Shown: positions 55,044 to 63,905 of the stretch, piece by piece | Position numbering within the stretch: the stretch's first letter is position 1 | Layout of the letters: each line of letters starts with the position of its first letter | Position numbers and translations under genes: made by a program | Notes under the pieces: generated by a model | What the model saw: the letters and a program-made list of their open reading frames with translations, nothing else | What the model was told of the DNA's origin: nothing | Database searches by the model: none | Assembly: GCA_039185015.1 (NCBI GenBank) | Contig: JBCDAU010000029.1 | Location: 1 to 64,000 of the forward strand | Source: JBCBSZ01 sp039185015 | GTDB taxonomy: Bacteria; Actinomycetota; Acidimicrobiia; Acidimicrobiales; Poriferisodalaceae | Direction: 5' to 3' | DNA length: 64,000 nt

Positions 55044-57668
55044 ATGAGCAAGCAGTGGAGGGCGGTGCGCCGAGTGGTGGCGCTCACCGCCGCCATGATG
55101 CTGGCGGCGGTCATGCCGACCGTCGCCGCAGCACAGGACGGCGGCGACACCGTCGAAGCGGCGGTCGCCGAGCGCGGCTACATCGCCGTCGACGCCGACG
55201 GCCGGCTCGCCGGCTTCGGTCTGTTCCCGAGCGAGGGCGATGCCGAGGGCATCGTGCTGGCCGAGCCGATCGTCGACGTCGCCTCGACGCCGACCGGTCG
55301 TGGCTACTGGATGGCCGCCAGCGACGGAGGTGTCTTCTCCTTCGGCGACGCCACCTTCCTCGGCTCGATGGGCGGCATCCCGCTCAACCAGCCGATCGTC
55401 GCCATGGCCTCGACGGCCACGGGCGACGGCTACTACCTCGTCGCCTCCGACGGTGGTGTGTTCGCCTTCGGTGACGCCACCTTCTTCGGCTCGACCGGCG
55501 ACATCACGCTGAACTCGCCGATCGTCGACATCCAGCCGACGCCCACCGGCCTCGGCTACTGGATGGTCGCGGCCGACGGCGGCATCTTCGCCTTCGGCGA
55601 TGCCGGCTTCTTCGGCTCCGACGGTGGCACCGCCAACGCGGCCCCGACCGTCGGCATGGCCGCCACCTCGACGGGTGCCGGCTACTGGCTCGTCGACGGG
55701 CTCGGCAACGTCTCGAACTTCGGTGACGCCGCGGACCCGGTCGACCCGGTCGAGCAGGGCATCACCGTCGGCTCGGGCATCATCTCGGTCGCCCCGGCCA
55801 ACGACGGGCAGGGCGCCTGGCTGTTCAACGCCGAGGGCGCTGCCTACGGCCTCGCCGGTGCGTTCGTGGCCACCGACGTGACCGCGGCCGCGGACGGCGA
55901 CCCCTTCGTGGGCGTCGACATCGTTCCGGATCCGTTCACCCTGACCGTGCTGCACAACAACGACGGCGAGTCCTCGCTGTCGCCGGACGACGCCGGCACG
56001 CCCGACGACGCCTCGGACGACTTCGGTGGCATCGCGTTCTTCGCCAACACCGTCACGGCGCTGCGCAACGGCATCGAGCCCGGCGACAACGCTTCGATCC
56101 TGCTGAACTCGGGTGACAACTTCCTCGCCAGCGCAGCCCTCACGGCCAGCTTCGAGCTCGCCGATGCCACCCCGGGCACGCCGTGGTACGACTCGGTCGC
56201 GCTCGACGCCATCGACTACGACGCCTTCGCGCTCGGCAACCACGAGTTCGACTTCGGTCCGGACCGTCTGGTCGAGTTCATCGAGGGCTTCGACGGCGGC
56301 GACGAGCGCTTCCTGTCGGCGAACCTCGACTTCTCGGGTGAGGCCGGGCTGCAGGCGCTGGTCGATGCGGGCACGATCGCCCCGTCGACCGTCGTCACCG
56401 TGGCCGGTCGTCAGATCGGCGTCGTCGGTGCGACCACGCCGGGCCTGGCGTCGATCTCGTCGCCTCGCAACGTCGTGATCGACCCGATGGTCGCCGCGGC
56501 GATCCAGACCGAGGTCGACACGATGACCGGCAACGGTGTCGAGATCATCATCGTGATCTCGCACCTGCAGGACGTCGACTCGGACATCGCGCTCGCCGCC
56601 GAGCTCACCGATGTCGATGTGGTCATCGCCGGTGGCGGCGACGAGATCCTCGCCAACGAGGGTGACGTGCTCGCTCCCGGCGACGAGGCCGAGCGCCCCT
56701 ACCCGATCATCGGCGAGGACGCCGACGGCAACGACGTCCCCGTGGTCACCACCGCCGGCGACTACAAGTACGTCGGTCAGCTGATCCTCGACTTCGACGA
56801 GGACGGCAACCTGCTCGGCGTCGTCGACGACTCGGGTCCGGTGCTGGTGCAGGCCTCGGCCGGTGCCAACGCCGACATCCAGACCAACGCGGTCGATCCG
56901 GTCGAGGCCTTCGAGGCCGGCCTGGCGACCACCGTGCTGGCCTCCTCGGAGGTCGAGCTGGAGTCGGATCGGGGCAGCGAGTTCGGCACGGACGCCGGCA
57001 AGCGGGTCCAGGAGACCAACCTGGGCAACCTGATCGCTGACGCCATGCTGTTCGAAGGTCAGCGCATCGCTGCGGCCAACGGCGCCGACTCCCCGCAGGT
57101 CGCCATCCAGAACGGTGGCGGCATCCGCGAGGACGACTTCAGCGACGGGGCGACGACGCCGTTCGACATCACGGCGCTCGACACCTTCAACCTGTTGCCG
57201 TTCGCCAACTTCCTCACGGTCATCGAGGACGTGAGCGGTGCCGAGCTCGAGGCGCTCCTGGAGTCGGCCTACCGCGAGCTCCCGGGTTCCAACGGCGCCT
57301 TCGCCCAGGTCGCCGGCATGACCGTCACGGTCAGCTTCGACTCGACGCAGGCGCCGGCGGACGGCGGGGCCAACCCGTCGGTCGATGTCACCGACATCAC
57401 CCTCGACGGCGGCACCCAGATCCTGGTGGCCAACGTCGATCAGGGCGTGACCGTTGACCTCGTCACCAACTCCTTCTCGGCCGGCGGTGGCGACGACTAC
57501 GTGATCCCGGCGATGGCCGACCAGGTCAACCTGCCGGCCTCGTACCGCGACGCGCTGGAGAGCTACCTCACCGACGCAGCGGGGGCCAACGGCACCGTCG
57601 CGGCGGCCGACTACCCGGTCGTCGCCGTCGGCGGTGGCGCTCGGATCCTGATCACCGACGTCGGCTGA
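55044..57668 (+). CDS. Secreted 5'-nucleotidase/metallophosphatase with N-terminal repeats
   Basis: An 874-residue exported enzyme. The signal peptide ends near residue 30 (TVAAAQ). Residues about 45-300 hold five or more repeats of about 50 residues with GYWM.A.DGG.F.FGDA, likely a beta-propeller-like wall-binding part typical of Acidimicrobiia. A calcineurin-like phosphatase domain follows (LTVLHNNDGESS and GNHEFDFG at 398-405), and then the 5'-nucleotidase C-terminal domain (NGGGIREDDF, LPFANFLTVIE). It probably removes phosphate from nucleotides outside the cell. ATG 55044 sits behind the hairpin at 55015. A strong terminator follows at 57692. Confidence 0.9.
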   Translation: MSKQWRAVRRVVALTAAMMLAAVMPTVAAAQDGGDTVEAAVAERGYIAVDADGRLAGFGLFPSEGDAEGIVLAEPIVDVASTPTGRGYWMAASDGGVFSFGDATFLGSMGGIPLNQPIVAMASTATGDGYYLVASDGGVFAFGDATFFGSTGDITLNSPIVDIQPTPTGLGYWMVAADGGIFAFGDAGFFGSDGGTANAAPTVGMAATSTGAGYWLVDGLGNVSNFGDAADPVDPVEQGITVGSGIISVAPANDGQGAWLFNAEGAAYGLAGAFVATDVTAAADGDPFVGVDIVPDPFTLTVLHNNDGESSLSPDDAGTPDDASDDFGGIAFFANTVTALRNGIEPGDNASILLNSGDNFLASAALTASFELADATPGTPWYDSVALDAIDYDAFALGNHEFDFGPDRLVEFIEGFDGGDERFLSANLDFSGEAGLQALVDAGTIAPSTVVTVAGRQIGVVGATTPGLASISSPRNVVIDPMVAAAIQTEVDTMTGNGVEIIIVISHLQDVDSDIALAAELTDVDVVIAGGGDEILANEGDVLAPGDEAERPYPIIGEDADGNDVPVVTTAGDYKYVGQLILDFDEDGNLLGVVDDSGPVLVQASAGANADIQTNAVDPVEAFEAGLATTVLASSEVELESDRGSEFGTDAGKRVQETNLGNLIADAMLFEGQRIAAANGADSPQVAIQNGGGIREDDFSDGATTPFDITALDTFNLLPFANFLTVIEDVSGAELEALLESAYRELPGSNGAFAQVAGMTVTVSFDSTQAPADGGANPSVDVTDITLDGGTQILVANVDQGVTVDLVTNSFSAGGGDDYVIPAMADQVNLPASYRDALESYLTDAAGANGTVAAADYPVVAVGGGARILITDVG

Positions 57669-57691
57669 TCTGATCTGAGCTCAGTACCTGG

Positions 57692-57727
57692 CCGGGCCCG
57701 GGGTCGCTCAGGCGGCCCCGGGCCCGG
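57692..57727 (+). terminator. Bidirectional terminator
   Basis: CCGGGCCCGGGG and CCCCGGGCCCGG form a perfect 12-bp stem with a 12-nt loop, between convergent stops at 57668 and 57734. It is the strongest hairpin I found in the window. Confidence 0.7.
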
Positions 57728-57733
57728 TCGCGC

Positions 57734-58510
57734 CTACACGAGCTCCGTCTCGGCGTAGGTGTGGATGGCAACGAAGCCGAGGGCTTCGTAGACGGCACGG
57801 GCGGGGCGGTTGTCGGCGTGGACGTTGAGTCCGATCACCTCGACCCGCCCGGCGAGACGCTCGACGACGCCGGCGGTCACGGCCCGACCGAGTCCTCGAC
57901 CGCGCCGGTCCGATCTGGTCAGCACGCCACCGATCGCTGCGACCCCCTGGCGTTCCGACACGACGTGGGTCCCGGCCACGGCGATGAGCTCACCTCCCTC
58001 GTGGGCACCCACGAAGGTCTGGTCGTCGAGCATGTGCGGGAGGAAGAACGCCGCCCCCGGTTCTGTGGCGTACAAGGCCTCGATGGCCGGCAGGTCGGCC
58101 GGACCGAGCGCCACGACGTCCGCAGCGGCGGCTGCGGCGCTCGGCCCGGCCATCTCGTAGCGGACGTGCGGGCCGAGCGGTGCGACGGGCCGGACCGCTC
58201 GCAGCGCCTCGTCCATCCCGGTGGGACCGGTGATGAGCTGGCCGGCGGGGAGCTCCGAGGCGAGCTGGCACAGCAGCTCGATCGAGCCCTCGGCGTCCTT
58301 CGTGCTGACGGCGTAGACGGCGAGGCCGTCGCCGTCCGGGAGTGCCACGACACCGACGACGGCCTGGTCGCGCCGGAACCACGACGATCCCTCCCAGAAG
58401 GGCGGCTCGAGGTCGACCAACGCGTAGATGTGCGCCGCTCGTCGATCGGAGAAGAACGCCTCGAGCTCGCCGGGATCGTCGACGAGCCGGGCGCCCGCCG
58501 GCGTCCTCAC
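57734..58510 (-). CDS. GNAT family N-acetyltransferase
   Basis: A 258-residue acetyltransferase. The C-terminal GNAT fold has the acetyl-CoA site RRGRGLGRAVTAGV (motif A, R/Q-x-x-G-x-G/A) and the end GLNVHADNRPARAVYEALGF. The N-terminal half is a second, degenerate GNAT-like region. GTG 58510 overlaps the ABC ATPase stop by 4 nt. The enzyme may acetylate a substrate brought in by the importer; the acceptor is unknown. Confidence 0.8.
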   Translation of the reverse strand: MRTPAGARLVDDPGELEAFFSDRRAAHIYALVDLEPPFWEGSSWFRRDQAVVGVVALPDGDGLAVYAVSTKDAEGSIELLCQLASELPAGQLITGPTGMDEALRAVRPVAPLGPHVRYEMAGPSAAAAAADVVALGPADLPAIEALYATEPGAAFFLPHMLDDQTFVGAHEGGELIAVAGTHVVSERQGVAAIGGVLTRSDRRGRGLGRAVTAGVVERLAGRVEVIGLNVHADNRPARAVYEALGFVAIHTYAETELV

Positions 58511-59262
58511 AGCCGACCGGCCTCGATCACGCGGGCGAGGAACTGGCGGGTGCGCTCGTGCTGCGGTTCGCCGAACAGCTCGGCCGGCGGTGCCGCTTCG
58601 AGGACCCGGCCCTCGTGGAGGAAGCAGACCCGGTTGGCGACGTCGCGGGCGAAGCCCATCTCGTGGGTCGCGAGCACCATCGTGAGCCCACGATCGGCGA
58701 GGTCCCGGATGACCGACAGCACCTCCCCGACGAGCTCCGGGTCCAACGCCGAGGTGACCTCGTCGAGGAGCAGGATCTCGGGGTCGCCCATCAGCGCCCG
58801 CACGATCGCGGCCCGCTGGTTCTGCCCGCCCGAGATCCGGTTGGGGTACTCGTCGACCTTGTCGCCCAGCCCGAACCGCTCCAGCAGGTCGCGGGCGCGA
58901 CCCTCAGCGTCGCGGCGGGACATCTTGAGCGCCCGACGGGGCCCGAGGGTGACGTTGTCGAGCACGCTCATGTGGGGGAACAGGTTGTAGGACTGGAAGA
59001 CGATGCCGATGCGGCGCCGCACCTCGTTCGTGTCGGTGCCCCTGACCGTGATGTCGACGCCGTCGAGGTGGATCGAACCCCGATCGATCGGGTCGAGCAG
59101 GTCGACGCAGCGCAGGAGGGTCGACTTCCCGCAGCCGCTCGGGCCGATGAGGCAGACCACCTCGTGCTCGTCCACGGCGAGATCGATGCCGTTGAGCACG
59201 CGCTTGTCGCCGAACGACTTGTGCACAGCGTCGAGCGCGAGCTTGGGCGTGGGGCTGCTCAT
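58507..59262 (-). CDS. Polar amino-acid ABC transporter ATP-binding protein
   Basis: A 251-residue ATPase of the GlnQ/HisP type. Walker A is GPSGCGKST (40-48), the signature is ISGGQNQRAAIVRAL, Walker B is ILLLDEVTSALD, and the H-loop is ATHEMGFA. It powers import with the permease 2 nt upstream (59264). ATG 59262 is the start, with a short gap behind the permease stop. The GNAT gene is coupled to its stop. Confidence 0.9.
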   Translation of the reverse strand: MSSPTPKLALDAVHKSFGDKRVLNGIDLAVDEHEVVCLIGPSGCGKSTLLRCVDLLDPIDRGSIHLDGVDITVRGTDTNEVRRRIGIVFQSYNLFPHMSVLDNVTLGPRRALKMSRRDAEGRARDLLERFGLGDKVDEYPNRISGGQNQRAAIVRALMGDPEILLLDEVTSALDPELVGEVLSVIRDLADRGLTMVLATHEMGFARDVANRVCFLHEGRVLEAAPPAELFGEPQHERTRQFLARVIEAGRL

Positions 59263-59263
59263 C

Positions 59264-60154
59264 TCACACCTGTGCCTGTGATCGTCGGGCCCGGTCGCGG
59301 GCGGTGTACCAGTCGACGAAGCGGGTCAGCGGGATCGACAGGGCGAGGAACAGCAGGGTCGCGACCACGAAGCTCGTGTAGTTGAAGGTCCGCGACGTGT
59401 AGATCTGCGCCTCGCGCACCGCCTCACGGATGCCGAGCACCGAGATCAGCGCGACGTCCTTCTGCAGGCTCACGACCGTGTTCATCAGCGCGGGGACCAC
59501 GTTGCGGATCGCCTGCGGGAGGATCGCGAACCGCAGCGACTGCCACTGGGTCAGGCCGAGGGCCCGCGCCGAGGATCGCTGGCTCTCGGGCACGGCGTCG
59601 ATGCCCGACCGGTAGATCTCCGCGGTGTAGGCCGAGTAGCTGAGGGTAAGCGCGGTCAGCCCCCAGAACTGCGCACCGTTCGGGAGGCCGGCGATGTCGA
59701 GCGCAGGCACGCCGAAGCCGAGCAAGAGGATCAGCAGGATCAGCGGGATGCCGCGGAAGATGTCGGTGTAGAGCACCGCAAGGAGCCGGATGGGGAAGAA
59801 CGCCGGCCCGCGGAGGCTGCGCATCACCGCCACCGCGAGCGCCACCACCGGGATGAGCAGCATCGAGTAGGCGAACAGCTCGAGGTTGAGCCAGAACCCG
59901 TCGATGACGTCCGGCGCCGACTCGCGGAAGTCCTCGGGGTTGAAGAACTGGTCACGGACCCGTGGCCAGTTCGGGCTGTTGAGCACCAGCGCCGTCGCCA
60001 CCCCGAAGAAGGCGACCGTGGAGACGACGGCGATGATCGCCGCCGTGGCGCCCTCCTCCTGGAGGAAGGCCGAGGTCGAGGAGAGGAGCCGCCGACGTGA
60101 CGGCTCCTCTCCTTCGATGTCGACCTCGGTGGCGGGCGGGCCGTGCCGGCTCAC
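59264..60154 (-). CDS. Polar amino-acid ABC transporter permease
   Basis: A 296-residue permease of the HisMQ type. The conserved cytoplasmic loop is ARALGLTQWQSLRFAILPQAIRNVVPA (the EAA motif), and FRGIPLILLILLL is the N-terminal block. It has about five to six membrane segments. One permease serves the whole complex. ATG 60154 is the start; the binding-protein gene lies upstream on the same strand with 31 nt between. Confidence 0.9.
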   Translation of the reverse strand: MSRHGPPATEVDIEGEEPSRRRLLSSTSAFLQEEGATAAIIAVVSTVAFFGVATALVLNSPNWPRVRDQFFNPEDFRESAPDVIDGFWLNLELFAYSMLLIPVVALAVAVMRSLRGPAFFPIRLLAVLYTDIFRGIPLILLILLLGFGVPALDIAGLPNGAQFWGLTALTLSYSAYTAEIYRSGIDAVPESQRSSARALGLTQWQSLRFAILPQAIRNVVPALMNTVVSLQKDVALISVLGIREAVREAQIYTSRTFNYTSFVVATLLFLALSIPLTRFVDWYTARDRARRSQAQV

Positions 60155-60185
60155 CGCCGGGTCCGTCCCACCCGCACCCGCGGGC

Positions 60186-61043
60186 TCAGTTGGACAGCGT
60201 CGGGACGGAGCCGCCCTGGTTGAGCCACTCGTCCTCGATCGCGTCGATCGTCCCGTCGGCGAAGAGCGCGGCCAGGGCCTCGTTCACGCACGGCACGAGC
60301 GGGCTGCCCTCCTCGAAGAGCATGCCCAGCTCCTCGGGGGCGTCGCCGGTGCGGGGGAGCACGCCGATGACCGACGCGTCGGTGATCTCGACCGCCGTGA
60401 TGAAGTACGCCGTGGGCAGGTCGACGACGATGCCGTCGACCTGGCCGGCGTCGAAGGCAGCCTTCGCCGCAGCGGTGTCGTCGTAGACCTGAGCGTCGCC
60501 CTCGGGCTCGATGACCGAGTCGATGTAGTCCAGGCTCGTCGTGCCGATGGCGGCGCCCAGGCGCAGCGACTGCAGGTCGGCGAGGCTGGTCGCCGAGGCG
60601 GCCGGGTTGTCGGCGGCACCGATGATGGCCTGCTCGACCTGGTAGTAGCCGTCGGAGAAGTCCACGACCTCGTCGCGGTCGGCGGTGATCGTGTACTGCT
60701 GGATGTTGAAGTCCCAGTCCTTCTCGCCCGGGGCGATGGCCTCGTCGAAGCCGGTGCGGACGAACTCGACCTCCAGGCCGAGGCGGTCGGCGAGCGCGAA
60801 CACCAGCGCGCCCTCGAACCCGGTGCCGGTGGTGGGATCGTCGAAGTCGTCCTCGCCGGCGCCCATCCACGGTGGGAAGACGGTCTCGCCGGTGGCGACC
60901 GTGAGCGTGCCGTCGACCTTGGTCACGACCTCGTCGCACGAGCCGCTGCTGCCGGCATCGCCGGAGTCGTCATCGTCATCGCCGCAGGCCGCGGCGATCA
61001 GACTGAAGGCGAAGAGGATCGCCAGGAGCTGCTTGAACCTCAT
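60186..61043 (-). CDS. Amino-acid ABC transporter substrate-binding lipoprotein
   Basis: A 285-residue extracytoplasmic solute-binding protein of family 3. The lipobox is LIAAAC near residue 20, then an Asp/Ser linker. The body has the family blocks VATGETVFPPWMG, GFEGALVFALADRLGLEVEFV and DWDFNIQQYTITADRDEVVDFS. It is the first gene of the importer operon with permease, ATPase and GNAT. ATG 61043 has GACGGGA upstream, and TAGGAT (61093-61088) is a candidate -10 box. Confidence 0.9.
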   Translation of the reverse strand: MRFKQLLAILFAFSLIAAACGDDDDDSGDAGSSGSCDEVVTKVDGTLTVATGETVFPPWMGAGEDDFDDPTTGTGFEGALVFALADRLGLEVEFVRTGFDEAIAPGEKDWDFNIQQYTITADRDEVVDFSDGYYQVEQAIIGAADNPAASATSLADLQSLRLGAAIGTTSLDYIDSVIEPEGDAQVYDDTAAAKAAFDAGQVDGIVVDLPTAYFITAVEITDASVIGVLPRTGDAPEELGMLFEEGSPLVPCVNEALAALFADGTIDAIEDEWLNQGGSVPTLSN

Positions 61044-61113
61044 GTGTCCCGTCCTCGTGTCAGGGGTGCGAAGTTGGGGAAGTGGCAATCCTAGGTCCGG
61101 CTCGCGGGAGCGG

Positions 61114-62982
61114 TCACCGATGGAGCCGCCAGAGGTGGAACGCCGGCCCGTCGCCCGGCAGCCGGACGAGCTCCCCGTCGGGGGTGAGGTCGTCGCCGAC
61201 GAGCCCCTCGAGCGATCGTGCCGCGAGCGCCGTCGCGTCGAGGGCGATCGGCTCGTGCGCCGCTCGCGCGGCGAGCACGATGAGACGGTCGTCGGGCGTC
61301 TCACGGAGGAAGCAGAGCGCGTCGTCGCCGACGTACACCCACCGCAACCCACCGTCGGCGAGCGCGGCGGTGTCGCGCCGTAGCCGGAGCAACCGGCGAT
61401 GCGCGTCGTAGAGGCGGCGGTTCCAGCGCTCGGGGCGATGCCATGGGAAGGGCACCCTGGCCTGGTCCGAGTCGCCTCCCTCGACGCCGATCTCGTCGCC
61501 GGCGAAGACGCAGGGCACGCCGACCAGCGAGACGAGGAGTCCGAGCCCGACGATGGTGGCGTCGTCGGAGCCGGCGACCGTCCTCCATCGCGGGGTGTCG
61601 TGCGAGCAGAGCTGGTTCTGGTGGGCGGTGGCCACCGACCAGGGCACCGGTGCGTGGAAGGCCCGCATGGAGCGGACGACGGCGTCGCCCGTGCGCCGCG
61701 GCAGCGTCGTCGAGGTGCCGAGGAAGCTGGTGTCGGCCTCGGGGTCGCGCAGCCACGACCAGACCGGCCGGGTGAACCCGGCGTAGTTCATCGAACCGTG
61801 CCACCCGCCACCGTCGACGTCCCCGGTGAAGTCGTGGGCATGCTCGGCGATCAGGTAGGCGTCGGGCCGCGTCGCGTCGACCGTACGTCGGACCGTCCGG
61901 GCGACCTCGTGGTTCATGTCGAGCGGGCCAAGACGCCCCGTCATGTTCGCCACGTCGATCCGCCAGCCGTCGAGCGCTCCCGGCGCGAGCCAGCGGGCCA
62001 CCACGGACTCCGGCCCCTCGGTGAGCCGACGCCGGAGCTCGGCGTCGGTGTGGTCGAGCTTGGGCAGGCTGCGGACGCCGAGCCAGCTCTCGTACTCATC
62101 CGGGTGCTCGTGGAACGTGAAGAAGCCGGCCTCCGGAGACGTGGCGTCGGCACGGGCGGTCCGGAACCACTCGTGCCCGACGCCGCAGTGATTCGTCGTC
62201 AGGTCGCCGATCACCCGGAGCCCACGCTCGTGAGCGGCGGCGACCAGCGCGGCGAAGGCCTCGTCGCCGCCGAGCAGCGGATCGACACGGTCGAAGGCGG
62301 CAGCGTCGTACCGATGCGAGCTGCGGGCCGGGAAGAACGGCGTCGTCCAGACGACGGTCGCCCCGAGGTCGGCGATGTGATCGAGCCGGTCGCGCAGGCC
62401 CCAGAAGCTCCCGCCGAAGACCTGGCGGACCGCTCGCTCGTGGACATCGGAGATCGGATCCTCCCAGTCCGCAGGCTCGGCCCACTCCGGCAGGAGATCC
62501 ACGCGTGGGCGGCCGTCGGATCCCGGTGCGAACCGGTCCGGGAACACCTGGTAGACGACGCCCCGGCGCGCCCAGTCCGGCGCGCCGCCGTGCGTGCTGA
62601 TCCGGAAGTCGTCGACGTCGGTGGGGTCGTGGTCGACGACGCCCCGACCGGTGACCCAGCGGAGGTGAGGCCCGGACCGGATCGACCAGCGGTAGTGCTG
62701 CACCGGGTGGTGGAGACGCAGCGTCGCCCGCCACCAGCTGTCGCTCGAGTCGACTCGATCGAGGGTCGCCTCCTGTTCGTGGGGCTCGCCGTCGTCGACG
62801 GTCCGCAACGCGACCCCGTCGACGGGCGAGCCGTGTGGCACCCGCAGCCGCAGGGTGACGACGTCGCCGAGCGCCGGCTCGGCGGTCTCCACGTGCAGCG
62901 CGGAGCCGTCGTGATGGGGGAGGAGCGCGGCGCGGTCTCCTGACTCGTGATGGGGGAGGAGCTCCCCGGCCGGTCGGCTCAC
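61114..62982 (-). CDS. GH13 alpha-glucosidase/neopullulanase-like enzyme
   Basis: A 622-residue glycoside hydrolase. An N-terminal immunoglobulin-like domain (CBM34-type, about 15-120) is followed by the (beta/alpha)8 barrel. Nucleophile Asp343 is in GWRIDVAN, acid/base Glu380 is in LIAEHAH, and Asp462 is in HDTPR. It hydrolyses cyclodextrin- or maltodextrin-type alpha-glucans. No signal peptide is seen, so it acts inside on imported sugar. GTG 62982 overlaps the MalG-like stop by 4 nt. Confidence 0.85.
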   Translation of the reverse strand: MSRPAGELLPHHESGDRAALLPHHDGSALHVETAEPALGDVVTLRLRVPHGSPVDGVALRTVDDGEPHEQEATLDRVDSSDSWWRATLRLHHPVQHYRWSIRSGPHLRWVTGRGVVDHDPTDVDDFRISTHGGAPDWARRGVVYQVFPDRFAPGSDGRPRVDLLPEWAEPADWEDPISDVHERAVRQVFGGSFWGLRDRLDHIADLGATVVWTTPFFPARSSHRYDAAAFDRVDPLLGGDEAFAALVAAAHERGLRVIGDLTTNHCGVGHEWFRTARADATSPEAGFFTFHEHPDEYESWLGVRSLPKLDHTDAELRRRLTEGPESVVARWLAPGALDGWRIDVANMTGRLGPLDMNHEVARTVRRTVDATRPDAYLIAEHAHDFTGDVDGGGWHGSMNYAGFTRPVWSWLRDPEADTSFLGTSTTLPRRTGDAVVRSMRAFHAPVPWSVATAHQNQLCSHDTPRWRTVAGSDDATIVGLGLLVSLVGVPCVFAGDEIGVEGGDSDQARVPFPWHRPERWNRRLYDAHRRLLRLRRDTAALADGGLRWVYVGDDALCFLRETPDDRLIVLAARAAHEPIALDATALAARSLEGLVGDDLTPDGELVRLPGDGPAFHLWRLHR

Positions 62983-63905
62983 CCCTTCTCGGCGCCGGCG
63001 GTCAGGCCGGAGATCACGTACCGCTGCAGGAACAGCCACAGCACGATGATCGGGATCGCGCCGAGCACCGCTCCCGCGGCGAACGGACCCCAGTTCGCTC
63101 CGAAGCGTCCGTCGATGAAGCGGAAGAGGCCAACGCTCAAGGTGAACTCATCGACGTCGTTCAGCATGAAGCTGGCGATCACGAAGTCGTTGAGCGTGAT
63201 GATGAACGTGAGCAGCGCTACGACCGCCAAGATCGGTGCGGCGAGCGGCAGGATGATGCGGCTGTAGATCTGCCAGTGGGTGGCGCCGTCGATGCGGGCC
63301 GACTCGTCGAGCGATCGGGGGATCGTGTCGAAGAAGCCCTTCATCAGCCACGTGTTCACGCCGAGCGCGCCGCCCATGTAGATGAGGATCAGGCCGGCCT
63401 GCGTCCCCAGCCCGATCGCCGGGAAGACGTCGCCGATGTTCTGCATCATCGTGAAGATGGCGACCATCGCCAGGAGCTGCGGGAACATCTGCACGAGCAA
63501 CACCAGCAGGAGTCCGGTCCGCCGACCGGTCCATCGCAGGCGCGAGAACGAGAAGGCGGCGAGCGCGCACAGGAACGTGTTGGCCAGCGTGGCGCTGCTG
63601 GCGATCACGATCGTGTTCACGAACCAGCGGGCGAACGGGACGTTCGGGTCCTCGAACAGCGTCCGGTAGTGACGCAGCGTGGGCTCGTCAGGGATGAGCT
63701 GCTGGCCGCGGAGGCCGCCGCTCGGGTTGAACGAGGCCGACACGATCCAGACCACGGGGAACATCGCGAAGGCCAGCGCGATCGCGAAGACGACGTAGCG
63801 CCAGCCGACCTCGCGCCACCAGCGGCGGCGACGCACGTTGCGCTCGTCTCGGGTCGGCGGGCGGGGCGGGGTGGTGTCGACGGGCGCGGGTGCGGTGGCG
63901 GTCAT
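62979..63905 (-). CDS. Sugar ABC transporter permease (MalG-like)
   Basis: A 308-residue permease of the MalG type. The EAA loop is DESARIDGATHWQIYSRIILPLAAPIL, and there are six membrane segments. The N-terminus is a basic Pro/Arg stretch. ATG 63905 overlaps the MalF-like stop by 1 nt (TGATG). It likely imports maltose or maltodextrin with MalF and an ATPase encoded elsewhere. Confidence 0.9.
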   Translation of the reverse strand: MTATAPAPVDTTPPRPPTRDERNVRRRRWWREVGWRYVVFAIALAFAMFPVVWIVSASFNPSGGLRGQQLIPDEPTLRHYRTLFEDPNVPFARWFVNTIVIASSATLANTFLCALAAFSFSRLRWTGRRTGLLLVLLVQMFPQLLAMVAIFTMMQNIGDVFPAIGLGTQAGLILIYMGGALGVNTWLMKGFFDTIPRSLDESARIDGATHWQIYSRIILPLAAPILAVVALLTFIITLNDFVIASFMLNDVDEFTLSVGLFRFIDGRFGANWGPFAAGAVLGAIPIIVLWLFLQRYVISGLTAGAEKG

